Part shown: positions 25,950 to 33,878 of the stretch, one piece after another
Position numbering within the stretch: the stretch's first letter is position 1
How the letters are laid out: every line of letters begins with the position of its first letter
Assembly: GCF_900101875.1 (NCBI RefSeq)
Contig: NZ_FNAI01000020.1
Location: forward strand, 51,160-115,159
Length of the DNA stretch: 64,000 nt
DNA from: Mucilaginibacter pineti
GTDB lineage: Bacteria; Bacteroidota; Bacteroidia; Sphingobacteriales; Sphingobacteriaceae
Reading direction: 5' to 3'
Position numbers and translations under genes: made by a program
The notes under the pieces: generated by a model
What the model was told of the DNA's origin: nothing
The model's input: the letters and a program-made list of their open reading frames with translations, nothing else
Databases searched by the model: none

Positions 25950-27665
25950 ATGAAAAAGGTCATATTATTAGGCATGGGTATCATCATGATGAGCCTGTCC
26001 TGCAAAAAAGCACTGGACCAGCAGCCACAGGGCGTGGTGTCAAGTGATGATTTAAATACACCCGTTAATATCGAGAAAATGGTGATTGCTGCCTACTCCT
26101 CTTTAGGAGATGAGAGCATTGTGACGCCTAACAGTTTATGGTCATGGGGCAGCCTGCGCAGCGGCGATGCGCTGAAGGGGGGCGATGGTTTAGGAGATAA
26201 CAGCGGCTGGAATGATTATGAGCAGTTTGTAACCAACAGGCCAAATAACACCTACTCCGACCAAATGTGGGCACAACTTTACAATGGCATAGCAAGAGCT
26301 AACGACGCCTTGGTGAGGGTAAACGCAATCGACGTCGCCGTGTTCCCAAATAAGGTGTCCAGGCAAGCGGAGTTAAGGTTCCTGAGGGGCAATTTTTATT
26401 TTATGCTCAAGGTACTTTACAACAAAGTGCCTTACATCATAGAAACAGATCCCAAGGACACTTACATTAAAATATCCAATGATATTTTAACCAGCGATGC
26501 CTTGTGGGGCAAAATTGCCGACGATTTCAAATTCGCGCTGGCAAACCTTCCAGAATCACAAGCTGATATTGGCAGGCCAAACAAGTATACAGCGGCCGCT
26601 TACCTGGCGAAAGTACTATTATACCAGGCCTACAAACAAGATGATAACCACAATGTAACTTCTATAGACCAAGCGTTGCTGCAGTCGGTCATCACCAATT
26701 GCGACCTGGTTATCAATTCGGGCAAATACGCCCTGAGTGATGATTTTGCCAAAAACTTTTTAACCCAGTATGAAAACGGACCGGAGTCTGTTTTTGCCAT
26801 CCAGTATTCTCAAAATGACGGTACCAAGTATGGCCGGATTGATATGGGACATTCCTTGTCCTATACGCTGAATGCAGATTTTGGCTGCTGCGGCTTTCAT
26901 GTACCCAGCCAGGATATGGTAAATTCATTTAAAACCGATAACAATGGTTTGCCGATGTTTACCGGTTATAATGATGCAGACGCTGTGCAGGGTACAGATT
27001 TTATGAACTTTAACTTCGATCCAAGGCTGGAGCATTCGGTAGCAATACCCGGCCATCCGTTTAAATATGATGCAAAGTATATTTTTGACAGGTCATGGAC
27101 CCGGGCCCCGGCAACTTACGGGGCTTTTGCCAGCCTGAAAGATATGGTACCAGTGGGCGATCCGTCATTTCAGCGGATCCCGCCTTTTATGTCGAGTTCT
27201 AAGAATTGGGAAATAATCAGGTATGCCGATGTACTGTTATGGAAGGCCGAGGCATTGATAGAATTAAGCCGCGAAACAGAAGCCCTGCCATTGATTAACC
27301 AGGTACGTCAGCGGGCCGCAAACAGTGTTGCGCTGCTGAAGAAACCCGATGGCACCTATCCATCCAAATATAAAATGACCACCTATCAGCCAGGGGTAAA
27401 CGCTACCTGGACCAATAGTTTTGCAAGGCAGGCCCTGCGAACTGAGCGGAGAATGGAATTTGCTATGGAAGGCTATCGCTTTTTCGACCTGGTAAGGTGG
27501 GGCATAGCGGATACCTTTATCAATAGTTACCTTGTGGTTGAATCTACCAAGCATCCTTATCTTAAAACTGCCCATTTTACAAAAGGGCGCGATGAATATT
27601 TACCTATTCCTACTAACCAGATAAGTTTTAGTAAGGGATTATACAAACAAAATCCAGGATTTTAA
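25950..27665 (+). CDS. SusD-like (RagB/SusD) glycan-binding lipoprotein
   Basis: 571 residues with a lipoprotein signal (ILLGMGIIMMSLSC, then KKALDQQPQG). The N-terminal SusD domain has the usual ARANDALVRVNAID and AELRFLRGNFYFMLKVLYNKVPYI stretch, and the C-terminal RagB region has YADVLLWKAEALIEL, the ALRTERRMEFAMEGYRFFDL motif and LPIPTNQISFS. The ending KQNPGF is the usual SusD terminus. It forms the lid of the SusC transporter and binds oligosaccharide at the cell surface. Spacing of 18 bases from susC shows the conserved pair. A hairpin follows before the first GH32 gene. Confidence 0.95.
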   Translation: MKKVILLGMGIIMMSLSCKKALDQQPQGVVSSDDLNTPVNIEKMVIAAYSSLGDESIVTPNSLWSWGSLRSGDALKGGDGLGDNSGWNDYEQFVTNRPNNTYSDQMWAQLYNGIARANDALVRVNAIDVAVFPNKVSRQAELRFLRGNFYFMLKVLYNKVPYIIETDPKDTYIKISNDILTSDALWGKIADDFKFALANLPESQADIGRPNKYTAAAYLAKVLLYQAYKQDDNHNVTSIDQALLQSVITNCDLVINSGKYALSDDFAKNFLTQYENGPESVFAIQYSQNDGTKYGRIDMGHSLSYTLNADFGCCGFHVPSQDMVNSFKTDNNGLPMFTGYNDADAVQGTDFMNFNFDPRLEHSVAIPGHPFKYDAKYIFDRSWTRAPATYGAFASLKDMVPVGDPSFQRIPPFMSSSKNWEIIRYADVLLWKAEALIELSRETEALPLINQVRQRAANSVALLKKPDGTYPSKYKMTTYQPGVNATWTNSFARQALRTERRMEFAMEGYRFFDLVRWGIADTFINSYLVVESTKHPYLKTAHFTKGRDEYLPIPTNQISFSKGLYKQNPGF

Positions 27666-27674
27666 TAAATTACA

Positions 27675-27702
27675 AGCAGGCATTCAGTTGAGGATGCCTG
27701 CT
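27675..27702 (+). other. Intergenic hairpin after susD
   Basis: AGCAGGCAT and ATGCCTGCT form a 9-bp perfect stem with a 10-base loop, between the susD stop and the GH32 start. No T-tract follows. It may stabilise the susCD message or reduce read-through. It includes an alternative ATG at 27694, which argues against that start for the GH32 gene. Confidence 0.5.
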
Positions 27703-27714
27703 AAATTCAGCCTT

Positions 27715-29190
27715 ATGAAAAAGCTATATACACTTGTTTTAATCTTATTTATCGCCAGGGCTTCCTTTGGCCAGTTAGGTGTTAAATATGATCCCACCAT
27801 ACAATCTACAAAAAGTATGCAATACTTTAAACCCAAGGGCAACCTGTTTGTAGGCGATTGCATCCCCTTTTCAAAGGATGGTGTTTATTACTACTACTGG
27901 CTGCTTGATTCGGCCCATCATAAAAGCCTTAACGGTTTGGGAGGGCATCAATGGGCTTTAAGTAAGTCAGATGATCTTAAAACCTGGAAACAATATCCCT
28001 TAGTATTAAAAATTGATGAGCCTTGGGAAAAATCTATCTGTACAGGTTCTGTTGTTTTTTATAAAGGCAAATATTATGCGTTTTACGCTACCCGGTTAAT
28101 AAATGATGGTAAAGTTAATGAGCAGTTAAGCTACGCCATAAGTGCCGATGGCGTGAATTTTGAAAAACAAAAACCAAATCCATTCTACACATCGGCACCC
28201 GGTTACAGTAAAAGGGATTTTAGGGACCCTAAAGTTTTTGTTGACGAAAAAACAGGAGAGTTCCATTTGTTTGTATCCAGCTGGCAGGAAAACACTGTGA
28301 TGAAAAATAATGGCGGTGCATTGGTTCACCTATCTTCTAAGGATCTGAAAAACTGGACCGTTCATGAGCCCATACTAACCGGGCAGGCATCTACGCCGGA
28401 GTGTCCTGATTATTTTTTATGGAAAGGCTGGTACTACCTTGTTTATAGTGACAATAGCAATACGTCTTATGTAAAATCAAAAAAACCTTATGGCCCCTGG
28501 GAAGAGCCACGTTACCAGGCTTTAAATGAAGATTGGTCAAACGTAGTTAAAACAGCCGAATTTAAAAACGACAGAAGGATAGCTGCTGCATGGGTACCAA
28601 GCCGCTGGGAAGGGAAAGACAGCAACGGGGAGGTATTTGGTGGTAACTCGTTGTTCAGGGAAGTTATTCAGGAAGCTGATGGTACGCTGGATACGCGCTT
28701 TCCGGCAGAGATGGTGCCCGAAACCGGAGAGGCCATTAACAGTAAACCCATTGCCGATTTGCAGGCTACGCTGCTCAACGCAAATAGCTTAACAATTAAT
28801 TCGCCGGGTGGAGTAGGGGCTGCACATATCGAGGGTGTTCCCTTAAACTGCCGGATAACATTGGAGATAGAACCCTTAGGTGCAAACGAAGAGTATGGCA
28901 TATACCTGCGTGCCAGGGAGAAGGCCGATGGCGGCTACCAGCTTAATTTTTCGGCTAATAACAAAAACGTAGAGTTGGGTAACACAAGTATACAGGCTGT
29001 TGATGGTTTAAATAAAACTATAAAGGTTGATATAGTAATGAAGGATGGGATCATTGATGTTGATATTGACCATAAGCGTACCATCATTAACCGTACTTAT
29101 GAACAAAACGGCAACTTTTTATGGTTTTATGCCAAACACGGAAAAGTGAATTTTAAATCAATTAATATTTATCCTCTTAAAGAAGATTGA
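27715..29190 (+). CDS. GH32-family glycoside hydrolase, exported, variant nucleophile motif
   Basis: 491 residues from the ATG at 27715, which gives a clean signal peptide (KLYTLVLILFIARASFGQ). Upstream TTG/ATG codons lie in a hairpin. A five-bladed propeller shows the clan GH-J triad: D48 in NLFVGDCIPF (in place of the WMNDPNG of classical GH32), D171 in FRDPKVF and E229 in TPECPDYF. A C-terminal beta-sandwich follows at about 350-491. GH32 enzymes hydrolyse fructosyl linkages in inulin, levan or sucrose-type sugars. The GDxIPF form marks a distinct subgroup whose specificity I cannot assign. The ROK kinase start follows its stop by only 5 bases. Confidence 0.8.
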   Translation: MKKLYTLVLILFIARASFGQLGVKYDPTIQSTKSMQYFKPKGNLFVGDCIPFSKDGVYYYYWLLDSAHHKSLNGLGGHQWALSKSDDLKTWKQYPLVLKIDEPWEKSICTGSVVFYKGKYYAFYATRLINDGKVNEQLSYAISADGVNFEKQKPNPFYTSAPGYSKRDFRDPKVFVDEKTGEFHLFVSSWQENTVMKNNGGALVHLSSKDLKNWTVHEPILTGQASTPECPDYFLWKGWYYLVYSDNSNTSYVKSKKPYGPWEEPRYQALNEDWSNVVKTAEFKNDRRIAAAWVPSRWEGKDSNGEVFGGNSLFREVIQEADGTLDTRFPAEMVPETGEAINSKPIADLQATLLNANSLTINSPGGVGAAHIEGVPLNCRITLEIEPLGANEEYGIYLRAREKADGGYQLNFSANNKNVELGNTSIQAVDGLNKTIKVDIVMKDGIIDVDIDHKRTIINRTYEQNGNFLWFYAKHGKVNFKSINIYPLKED

Positions 29191-29195
29191 GCTAT

Positions 29196-30176
29196 ATGTT
29201 GTTAGGATTTGATATTGGAGGTACTAAATGCGCTGTAATAGTTGGTGAACTAACCCAAAAAGGAGATATCGAAATTATTGATAAAAAGGTATTACCTACC
29301 GAAAAACCGGTATATGAAATGATTGAGCTGTTGTTTATAACCGCCGAAGAATTGATGCTTGAACACCATATAGGTATTGATCATCTGGAGGGTATAGGTA
29401 TAAGCTGCGGCGGCCCGCTAAGCAGTAAAAAAGGGCTTATACTTTCGCCGCCTAACTTATTAGGGTGGGATAATATTCCGATCGTTAAAATGACGGAGGA
29501 GCGTTTTAAACGAAAAGTTCTTTTACAGAACGATGCCAATGCCTGTGCCGTAGCCGAATGGAAGTTTGGTGCCGGCAAGGGAGTGGACAGCTTGATATTT
29601 TTAACATTTGGCACCGGGATGGGCGCCGGGCTCATCCTGGACGGTCGCCTGTATTCCGGCATAGCCGATCTGGCCGGAGAGGTGGGCCATTTACGGCTGT
29701 CAGAAACAGGTCCGGTAGGTTTTGGTAAAGCCGGATCATTTGAAGGTTACTGCAGTGGCGGCGGTATAGCGCAGATAGGACAATTTATGGCGCGGGAAAG
29801 TTTGCAGATAGGGAAAAAGGTATCCTTTTGCGAAAGTATTGACGACCTGCCAAAGATCACGGCAAAAAGTGTGGCCGAAGCAGCTTACCAGGGAGATGAG
29901 GTGGCGATTAAAGCATATGACCTTTGCGCGGAATATCTTGGACGCGCATTGGCTATGTTTATCGACATGCTTAACCCTGAAATGATTGTGTTAGGGAGTA
30001 TTTACAGCAGGGCAAAAAGTTTGATCGAAGCTAAAATGTGGGAGGTCATCAACCGGGAAGCCTATTTTGAATCAAGGGATGCCTGCCGGATAGTTCCCGC
30101 CGGATTGGGTGAAAATATAGGCGATATCGCCGCGCTGTCCCTGGCGGTCATGAGCAACGATAATCTTAAGTTTTAA
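29196..30176 (+). CDS. ROK-family sugar kinase
   Basis: 326 residues from the ATG at 29196; an upstream TTG overlaps the GH32 stop. The N-terminal phosphate-binding motif (LLGFDIGGTKCAVIVG), the second motif (GIGISCGGPL), LLQNDANACAVAEWKFGAG and the FLTFGTGMGAGLILDGRLY loop are clear. The usual ROK zinc site (CxCGxxGC) is absent: the segment after EVGHLRL reads GPVGFGKAGSFEGYCSGGG, with one cysteine. It phosphorylates a hexose with ATP; fructose or glucose is likely given the GH32 partners. It is coupled closely to the GH32 gene and followed by an intrinsic terminator. Confidence 0.87.
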   Translation: MLLGFDIGGTKCAVIVGELTQKGDIEIIDKKVLPTEKPVYEMIELLFITAEELMLEHHIGIDHLEGIGISCGGPLSSKKGLILSPPNLLGWDNIPIVKMTEERFKRKVLLQNDANACAVAEWKFGAGKGVDSLIFLTFGTGMGAGLILDGRLYSGIADLAGEVGHLRLSETGPVGFGKAGSFEGYCSGGGIAQIGQFMARESLQIGKKVSFCESIDDLPKITAKSVAEAAYQGDEVAIKAYDLCAEYLGRALAMFIDMLNPEMIVLGSIYSRAKSLIEAKMWEVINREAYFESRDACRIVPAGLGENIGDIAALSLAVMSNDNLKF

Positions 30177-30235
30177 ATGAATTATAACACATCAAAAAAT
30201 ACTGAATAAAGATTCTTCTCATAAATTGGTTAATT

Positions 30236-30272
30236 CCGGTTGCGCTTGCCCATCAGGTGCGCCGGTTTTTTT
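30236..30272 (+). terminator. Rho-independent terminator after ROK kinase gene
   Basis: CCGG-TT-GCGC pairs with GCGCCGG across a short loop and is followed by seven T residues (30266-30272). It ends the main plus-strand transcript, so the second GH32 gene downstream likely has its own promoter or depends on read-through. Confidence 0.75.
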
Positions 30273-30353
30273 GAAAAGAGGAATTGTTTTTATATCGTTA
30301 GTAAAGTGTCTTAATACCAATGTTTGCTATTTATAGCTATAAAAAAATATACC

Positions 30354-32564
30354 ATGAAGAAATACATAATACTATCACTTTTTCCGGCACTTTTTATCAT
30401 TGCCTGGCAGTCTGCCGGAAGCTTTACCGATGCAGTAGCGGCATGGTCATTGGCAGATGTAAATGATATGACGGCTGCAAACAGCCGGTTAAACATACAC
30501 GGCGATGTGCAATTTATACCGCTCAGCGCAAATGAGGCCGAGGCCTCGAAGTTACGCGGCGGTGACGGGATCGCTGCAAAATTTTCAGGGGGATGGCTGG
30601 ACGCCGGCCAGGGTAACAACCAAGAACTGAACCTGTCTGGCAAAAATGTGTCGATTTTGGTACGGGTAAAAGCAGATCAGGTAAACGGCTTTACGCCACT
30701 GATCAGTAAAGCAGGCAACGATCAAAGCGTAGCCTACGGCATTGCCTTGAACAAGATCGGCGACGAAACATACATAGAATCCATTATGGGGAGCGATGAA
30801 ATTGCAGGGGCGCATACGCTCCGTTACAAACTGCCTAAAAACGATGTAAGCAAATGGCATGATATCCTGCTTCGCTTTAACGGCGAAATATCTCAGCTGT
30901 ACGTAGATGGCTTTCTTCGCGATGACGAAGTTACCGTAGGTGAGATCAGGAACTGGAACAAAAGACCCTTGCTGATTGGCGCACAATACAAAAATGAGTT
31001 TGGCTATGCAAACGTAACCAACGACCAGGTTGATGCACGGTTTGAAGGATTGATTGATCATGTAGCCCTCTGGAACCGTTATTTGTCTGATAACGAAGTT
31101 GAAAAGCTATCGGATGTAACAGTATTGAAAGACGGTAAACCGGCATATTATCATGAAACCTACCGGCCGCAGTTTCATTTTTCGGCTAAAAAGAACTGGC
31201 TGAATGATCCGAACGGGCTTGTTTATTATGACGGGGTGTACCACCTTTTCTTCCAATATATGCCCGCCAACCGTCCTGGTGCCTATAAGGATTGGGGCCA
31301 GGCCACCAGTACAGACCTGGTGCATTGGACACAGGTACCGCATCACATCACACCTCATAAGGTATGGTCGGGTTGCTGGTCTGGATCGGCAATCGTTGAT
31401 TCTAATAACACCGCCGGTTTACAAACCGGGAAGGAAAAAACGATTCTTGCCTTTATCACAAATGGCGGCGATCCGGCTGCCGGGCTGGGGCCTATGTGCA
31501 CGCAATGTATGGCGTACAGTAATGATGGCGGTAATACGTTTACCTATTATGACCAGAACCCGGTAATCCGGAATGTATATAAGGAGAACCGGGACCCAAA
31601 AGTAGTTTGGGATGCGGTTTCTAAAAAATGGATCATGTCGTTATTTATGGATAAAGACAATGACTTTGGACTTTTTTCGTCTGCCGATTTAAAAGCATGG
31701 AAGTATCTCAGTACTGTTTCGATAGTCGGGGTACGTGAGTGCCCGGGTTTTCAACCACTGCCTGTTGATGGAGATAACGCTCATCAAAAATGGCTGTTCT
31801 TTGGCGCGAACGGTGATTACGTAATCGGCTCATTTGATGGAACGAATTTTAAAGCAGAAACGAAGGTGCTGCGTGGCGATTATGGTATGAATTTTTACGC
31901 ACCGCAAACCTGGAATAATACACCCGATGGCAGATGCGTTATGATTGCGTGGATGCCTGGACAACGATATCCGGGAATGCCGTTCGATCAGCAAATGAGT
32001 TTCCCTACTCAGCTTACCCTGCGTACCACCGCTACAGGGGTTCAGGCCTTCAGACTCCCCGTTAGCGAAATCAAAAACTTACACGATCATGCTTACACAT
32101 GGGGCAACAAGGTGCTAAATGTTAATCAAAACCTGTTCAAGGATTTGAAGGGTAAATTATACGATATCAATATTGAGGTAGACCTGAAAAAATCCAGCTC
32201 GCTTAAAATTGGCTTACGGAATGTTACCCTAAGCTATGATGCCATAAAAGGAATACTTTCCTGCGGAGGCGATCCGGTAAGGAACGGCATTGTGCCAACA
32301 AGCAGGATCTCCGCTGATGTGTCTGAAATAAATGAAGTCAACAATATGGGGAAAATGGCTTTAACACCTGTAAATGGAAAGATAAAATTACGCATCCTGC
32401 TGGACCGCAATACAATCGAGGTCTTCGGTAATGATGGCGAGGCTGTACTTTCTTCCTGTTTCATGCCCAATGCGGATAGTCCATCCTATAGTATTAAATC
32501 AGACAGGGGCGTCAATATTGTTAAAGCCGCCGTTTATTCTCTTAAATCGGCTTGGGGAAACTAA
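30354..32564 (+). CDS. GH32 fructanase/levanase with N-terminal LamG-like domain
   Basis: 736 residues from the ATG at 30354, which starts a signal-like segment (KKYIILSLFPALFIIAWQSAG); an upstream TTG is less likely. Residues 30-250 form a concanavalin/LamG-type carbohydrate-binding domain (VSILVRVKADQVNGFTPLIS, QLYVDGFLRDDE, RFEGLIDHVALWNRYLSDNE). The GH32 catalytic part follows with nucleophile D285 in NWLNDPNGLVYYDGVYHLFF, D414 in NRDPKVVWD and acid/base E462 in VRECPGFQP, then a C-terminal beta-sandwich with IEVFGNDGEAVLSSCF. These are the classical residues for beta-fructosidases, so hydrolysis of levan, inulin or sucrose is expected outside the cytoplasm. It lies after a terminator at the end of the locus. 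Confidence 0.9.
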   Translation: MKKYIILSLFPALFIIAWQSAGSFTDAVAAWSLADVNDMTAANSRLNIHGDVQFIPLSANEAEASKLRGGDGIAAKFSGGWLDAGQGNNQELNLSGKNVSILVRVKADQVNGFTPLISKAGNDQSVAYGIALNKIGDETYIESIMGSDEIAGAHTLRYKLPKNDVSKWHDILLRFNGEISQLYVDGFLRDDEVTVGEIRNWNKRPLLIGAQYKNEFGYANVTNDQVDARFEGLIDHVALWNRYLSDNEVEKLSDVTVLKDGKPAYYHETYRPQFHFSAKKNWLNDPNGLVYYDGVYHLFFQYMPANRPGAYKDWGQATSTDLVHWTQVPHHITPHKVWSGCWSGSAIVDSNNTAGLQTGKEKTILAFITNGGDPAAGLGPMCTQCMAYSNDGGNTFTYYDQNPVIRNVYKENRDPKVVWDAVSKKWIMSLFMDKDNDFGLFSSADLKAWKYLSTVSIVGVRECPGFQPLPVDGDNAHQKWLFFGANGDYVIGSFDGTNFKAETKVLRGDYGMNFYAPQTWNNTPDGRCVMIAWMPGQRYPGMPFDQQMSFPTQLTLRTTATGVQAFRLPVSEIKNLHDHAYTWGNKVLNVNQNLFKDLKGKLYDINIEVDLKKSSSLKIGLRNVTLSYDAIKGILSCGGDPVRNGIVPTSRISADVSEINEVNNMGKMALTPVNGKIKLRILLDRNTIEVFGNDGEAVLSSCFMPNADSPSYSIKSDRGVNIVKAAVYSLKSAWGN

Positions 32565-32613
32565 GCCTTGTTTTAATTGTATATCAGTGGATGGAGTAGG
32601 ATGTCCATCCTTT

Positions 32614-32646
32614 CACCCCGAAATTAATAGCTTTAATTTCGGGGTG
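32614..32646. terminator. Bidirectional terminator between convergent genes
   Basis: A 14-bp perfect stem (arm CACCCCGAAATTAA) with a 5-base loop, between the GH32 gene (plus) and the efflux adaptor gene (minus). The AT-rich inner stem and flanking T/A tracts on both sides fit a terminator for both directions. Confidence 0.8.
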
Positions 32647-32693
32647 TTTGTGTAGGATAATAACTTTATGTTCGGAATGGTAATGCCTGTTAG

Positions 32694-33869
32694 CTATTCT
32701 TCTTCCCCGGTGTTGACCATTTTGGCCAGTACGAAAAATGTCTTTTTGGTAACGATCATAGAACCTGGCTTTAAATCTTTTACAGGTGTGATCTCGGTAA
32801 ACCCGATATCCGCAACACCTTTGGCTACCGGGACCCGCTCAAATTCAGTTTCCTTTGCATCCTGCTTTTTTACCACAAAAATATAGTCTTGCCCGCCGTT
32901 GCTCACAATAGCTTCCGTTGGTACTGCCGGTAAAACAGCATTGCCAATACTAATGATGGCCGTTATGTTCATCCCTTCAATCAAGCCTGTTTTATCTCCC
33001 ATCACCACGGCATGCACAGGAATGGTCTTTGACTGGCTGGCGAAAGCGGTGCCGATAGAATAGATCTGCGCATCATATTCTTTACCGGCGCTGTTGGTCA
33101 GGGTAAAATGGATGCGCTGTCCGGCCTTTACTTTGGGCAAATCCTTTTCAAATACAAAAAGATCAAGGTGCAATTGGGAATTGTTAACGATCTGCGCTAT
33201 GGGGGTTGAAGCATCTACATTAGAGCCGATCTGCGCCGAAACTTCGCTTACCGTTCCGCTGATAGGAGCCAGTACCGGGATACTTGTTACAATTCTTCCG
33301 CTATTAACCGATGATGGAGAGATACCTAAAGCAGACAGCTGCATTTGCTGGGATCTTTTGACTGATATAAGTGCGGCCAGCTCGGCTTCTGCCTTTTGCA
33401 GGTTTTTCAGTGGAGCTGCGTTACCGGCCACCAGTTCTTTTTGTCGCTGGTATTCCTGTTGGGCGAGGGTTAGCTGGGCCTGGGTGGTTTGCGATTGCTG
33501 TTGAAGCTGGGCAAAATCGGGGTTTAATATGGTGGCAATCACCTGGCCTTTTCTCACATAGCTACCCGGCTGAACGGTTAACGTACGAATTGTACCATTG
33601 GTTACAGAAGTAACCAATGCCTTGTTTTGATTGGGTACCGACAATAAGCCGTTAGCTTTAATGGCAGTAGCCAGGTTTTTCATTTCTATGGTGCCCAATT
33701 CAATCCCTGCAGTTGTTAATTGACTGGCGGTAAGGCTCACCATGTTAGTTACTGCAGAAGCCCCCTCTGCTTCTTTGGGCTCTTCTTTAGGTTTATCCTG
33801 CTGTTTGCAGGATATCACCAAACCTGTGAAAGCGAGAAGAAATATATATGGTTTAAAAATATTTTTCAT
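32694..33869 (-). CDS. CusB/CzcB-type RND efflux periplasmic adaptor lipoprotein
   Basis: 391 residues with a lipoprotein signal (FLLAFTGLVISC, then KQQDKPKEEP). Membrane-fusion-protein order is visible: a barrel-sandwich hybrid half (LTVQPGSYVRKGQVIATILN), a helical hairpin (FAQLQQQSQTTQAQLTLAQQ onward), the second half (VLAPISGTVSEVSAQIGSNV) and a beta-barrel with a C-terminal region (EAIVSNGGQDYIFVVKKQD). It links the inner-membrane pump to the outer-membrane channel and may hand metal ions to the pump. It is the last gene of a minus-strand operon, 9 bases after the pump-channel fusion gene. Cu/Ag versus Co/Zn/Cd specificity cannot be read here. Confidence 0.88.
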   Translation of the reverse strand: MKNIFKPYIFLLAFTGLVISCKQQDKPKEEPKEAEGASAVTNMVSLTASQLTTAGIELGTIEMKNLATAIKANGLLSVPNQNKALVTSVTNGTIRTLTVQPGSYVRKGQVIATILNPDFAQLQQQSQTTQAQLTLAQQEYQRQKELVAGNAAPLKNLQKAEAELAALISVKRSQQMQLSALGISPSSVNSGRIVTSIPVLAPISGTVSEVSAQIGSNVDASTPIAQIVNNSQLHLDLFVFEKDLPKVKAGQRIHFTLTNSAGKEYDAQIYSIGTAFASQSKTIPVHAVVMGDKTGLIEGMNITAIISIGNAVLPAVPTEAIVSNGGQDYIFVVKKQDAKETEFERVPVAKGVADIGFTEITPVKDLKPGSMIVTKKTFFVLAKMVNTGEEE

Positions 33870-33878
33870 GGATATATC

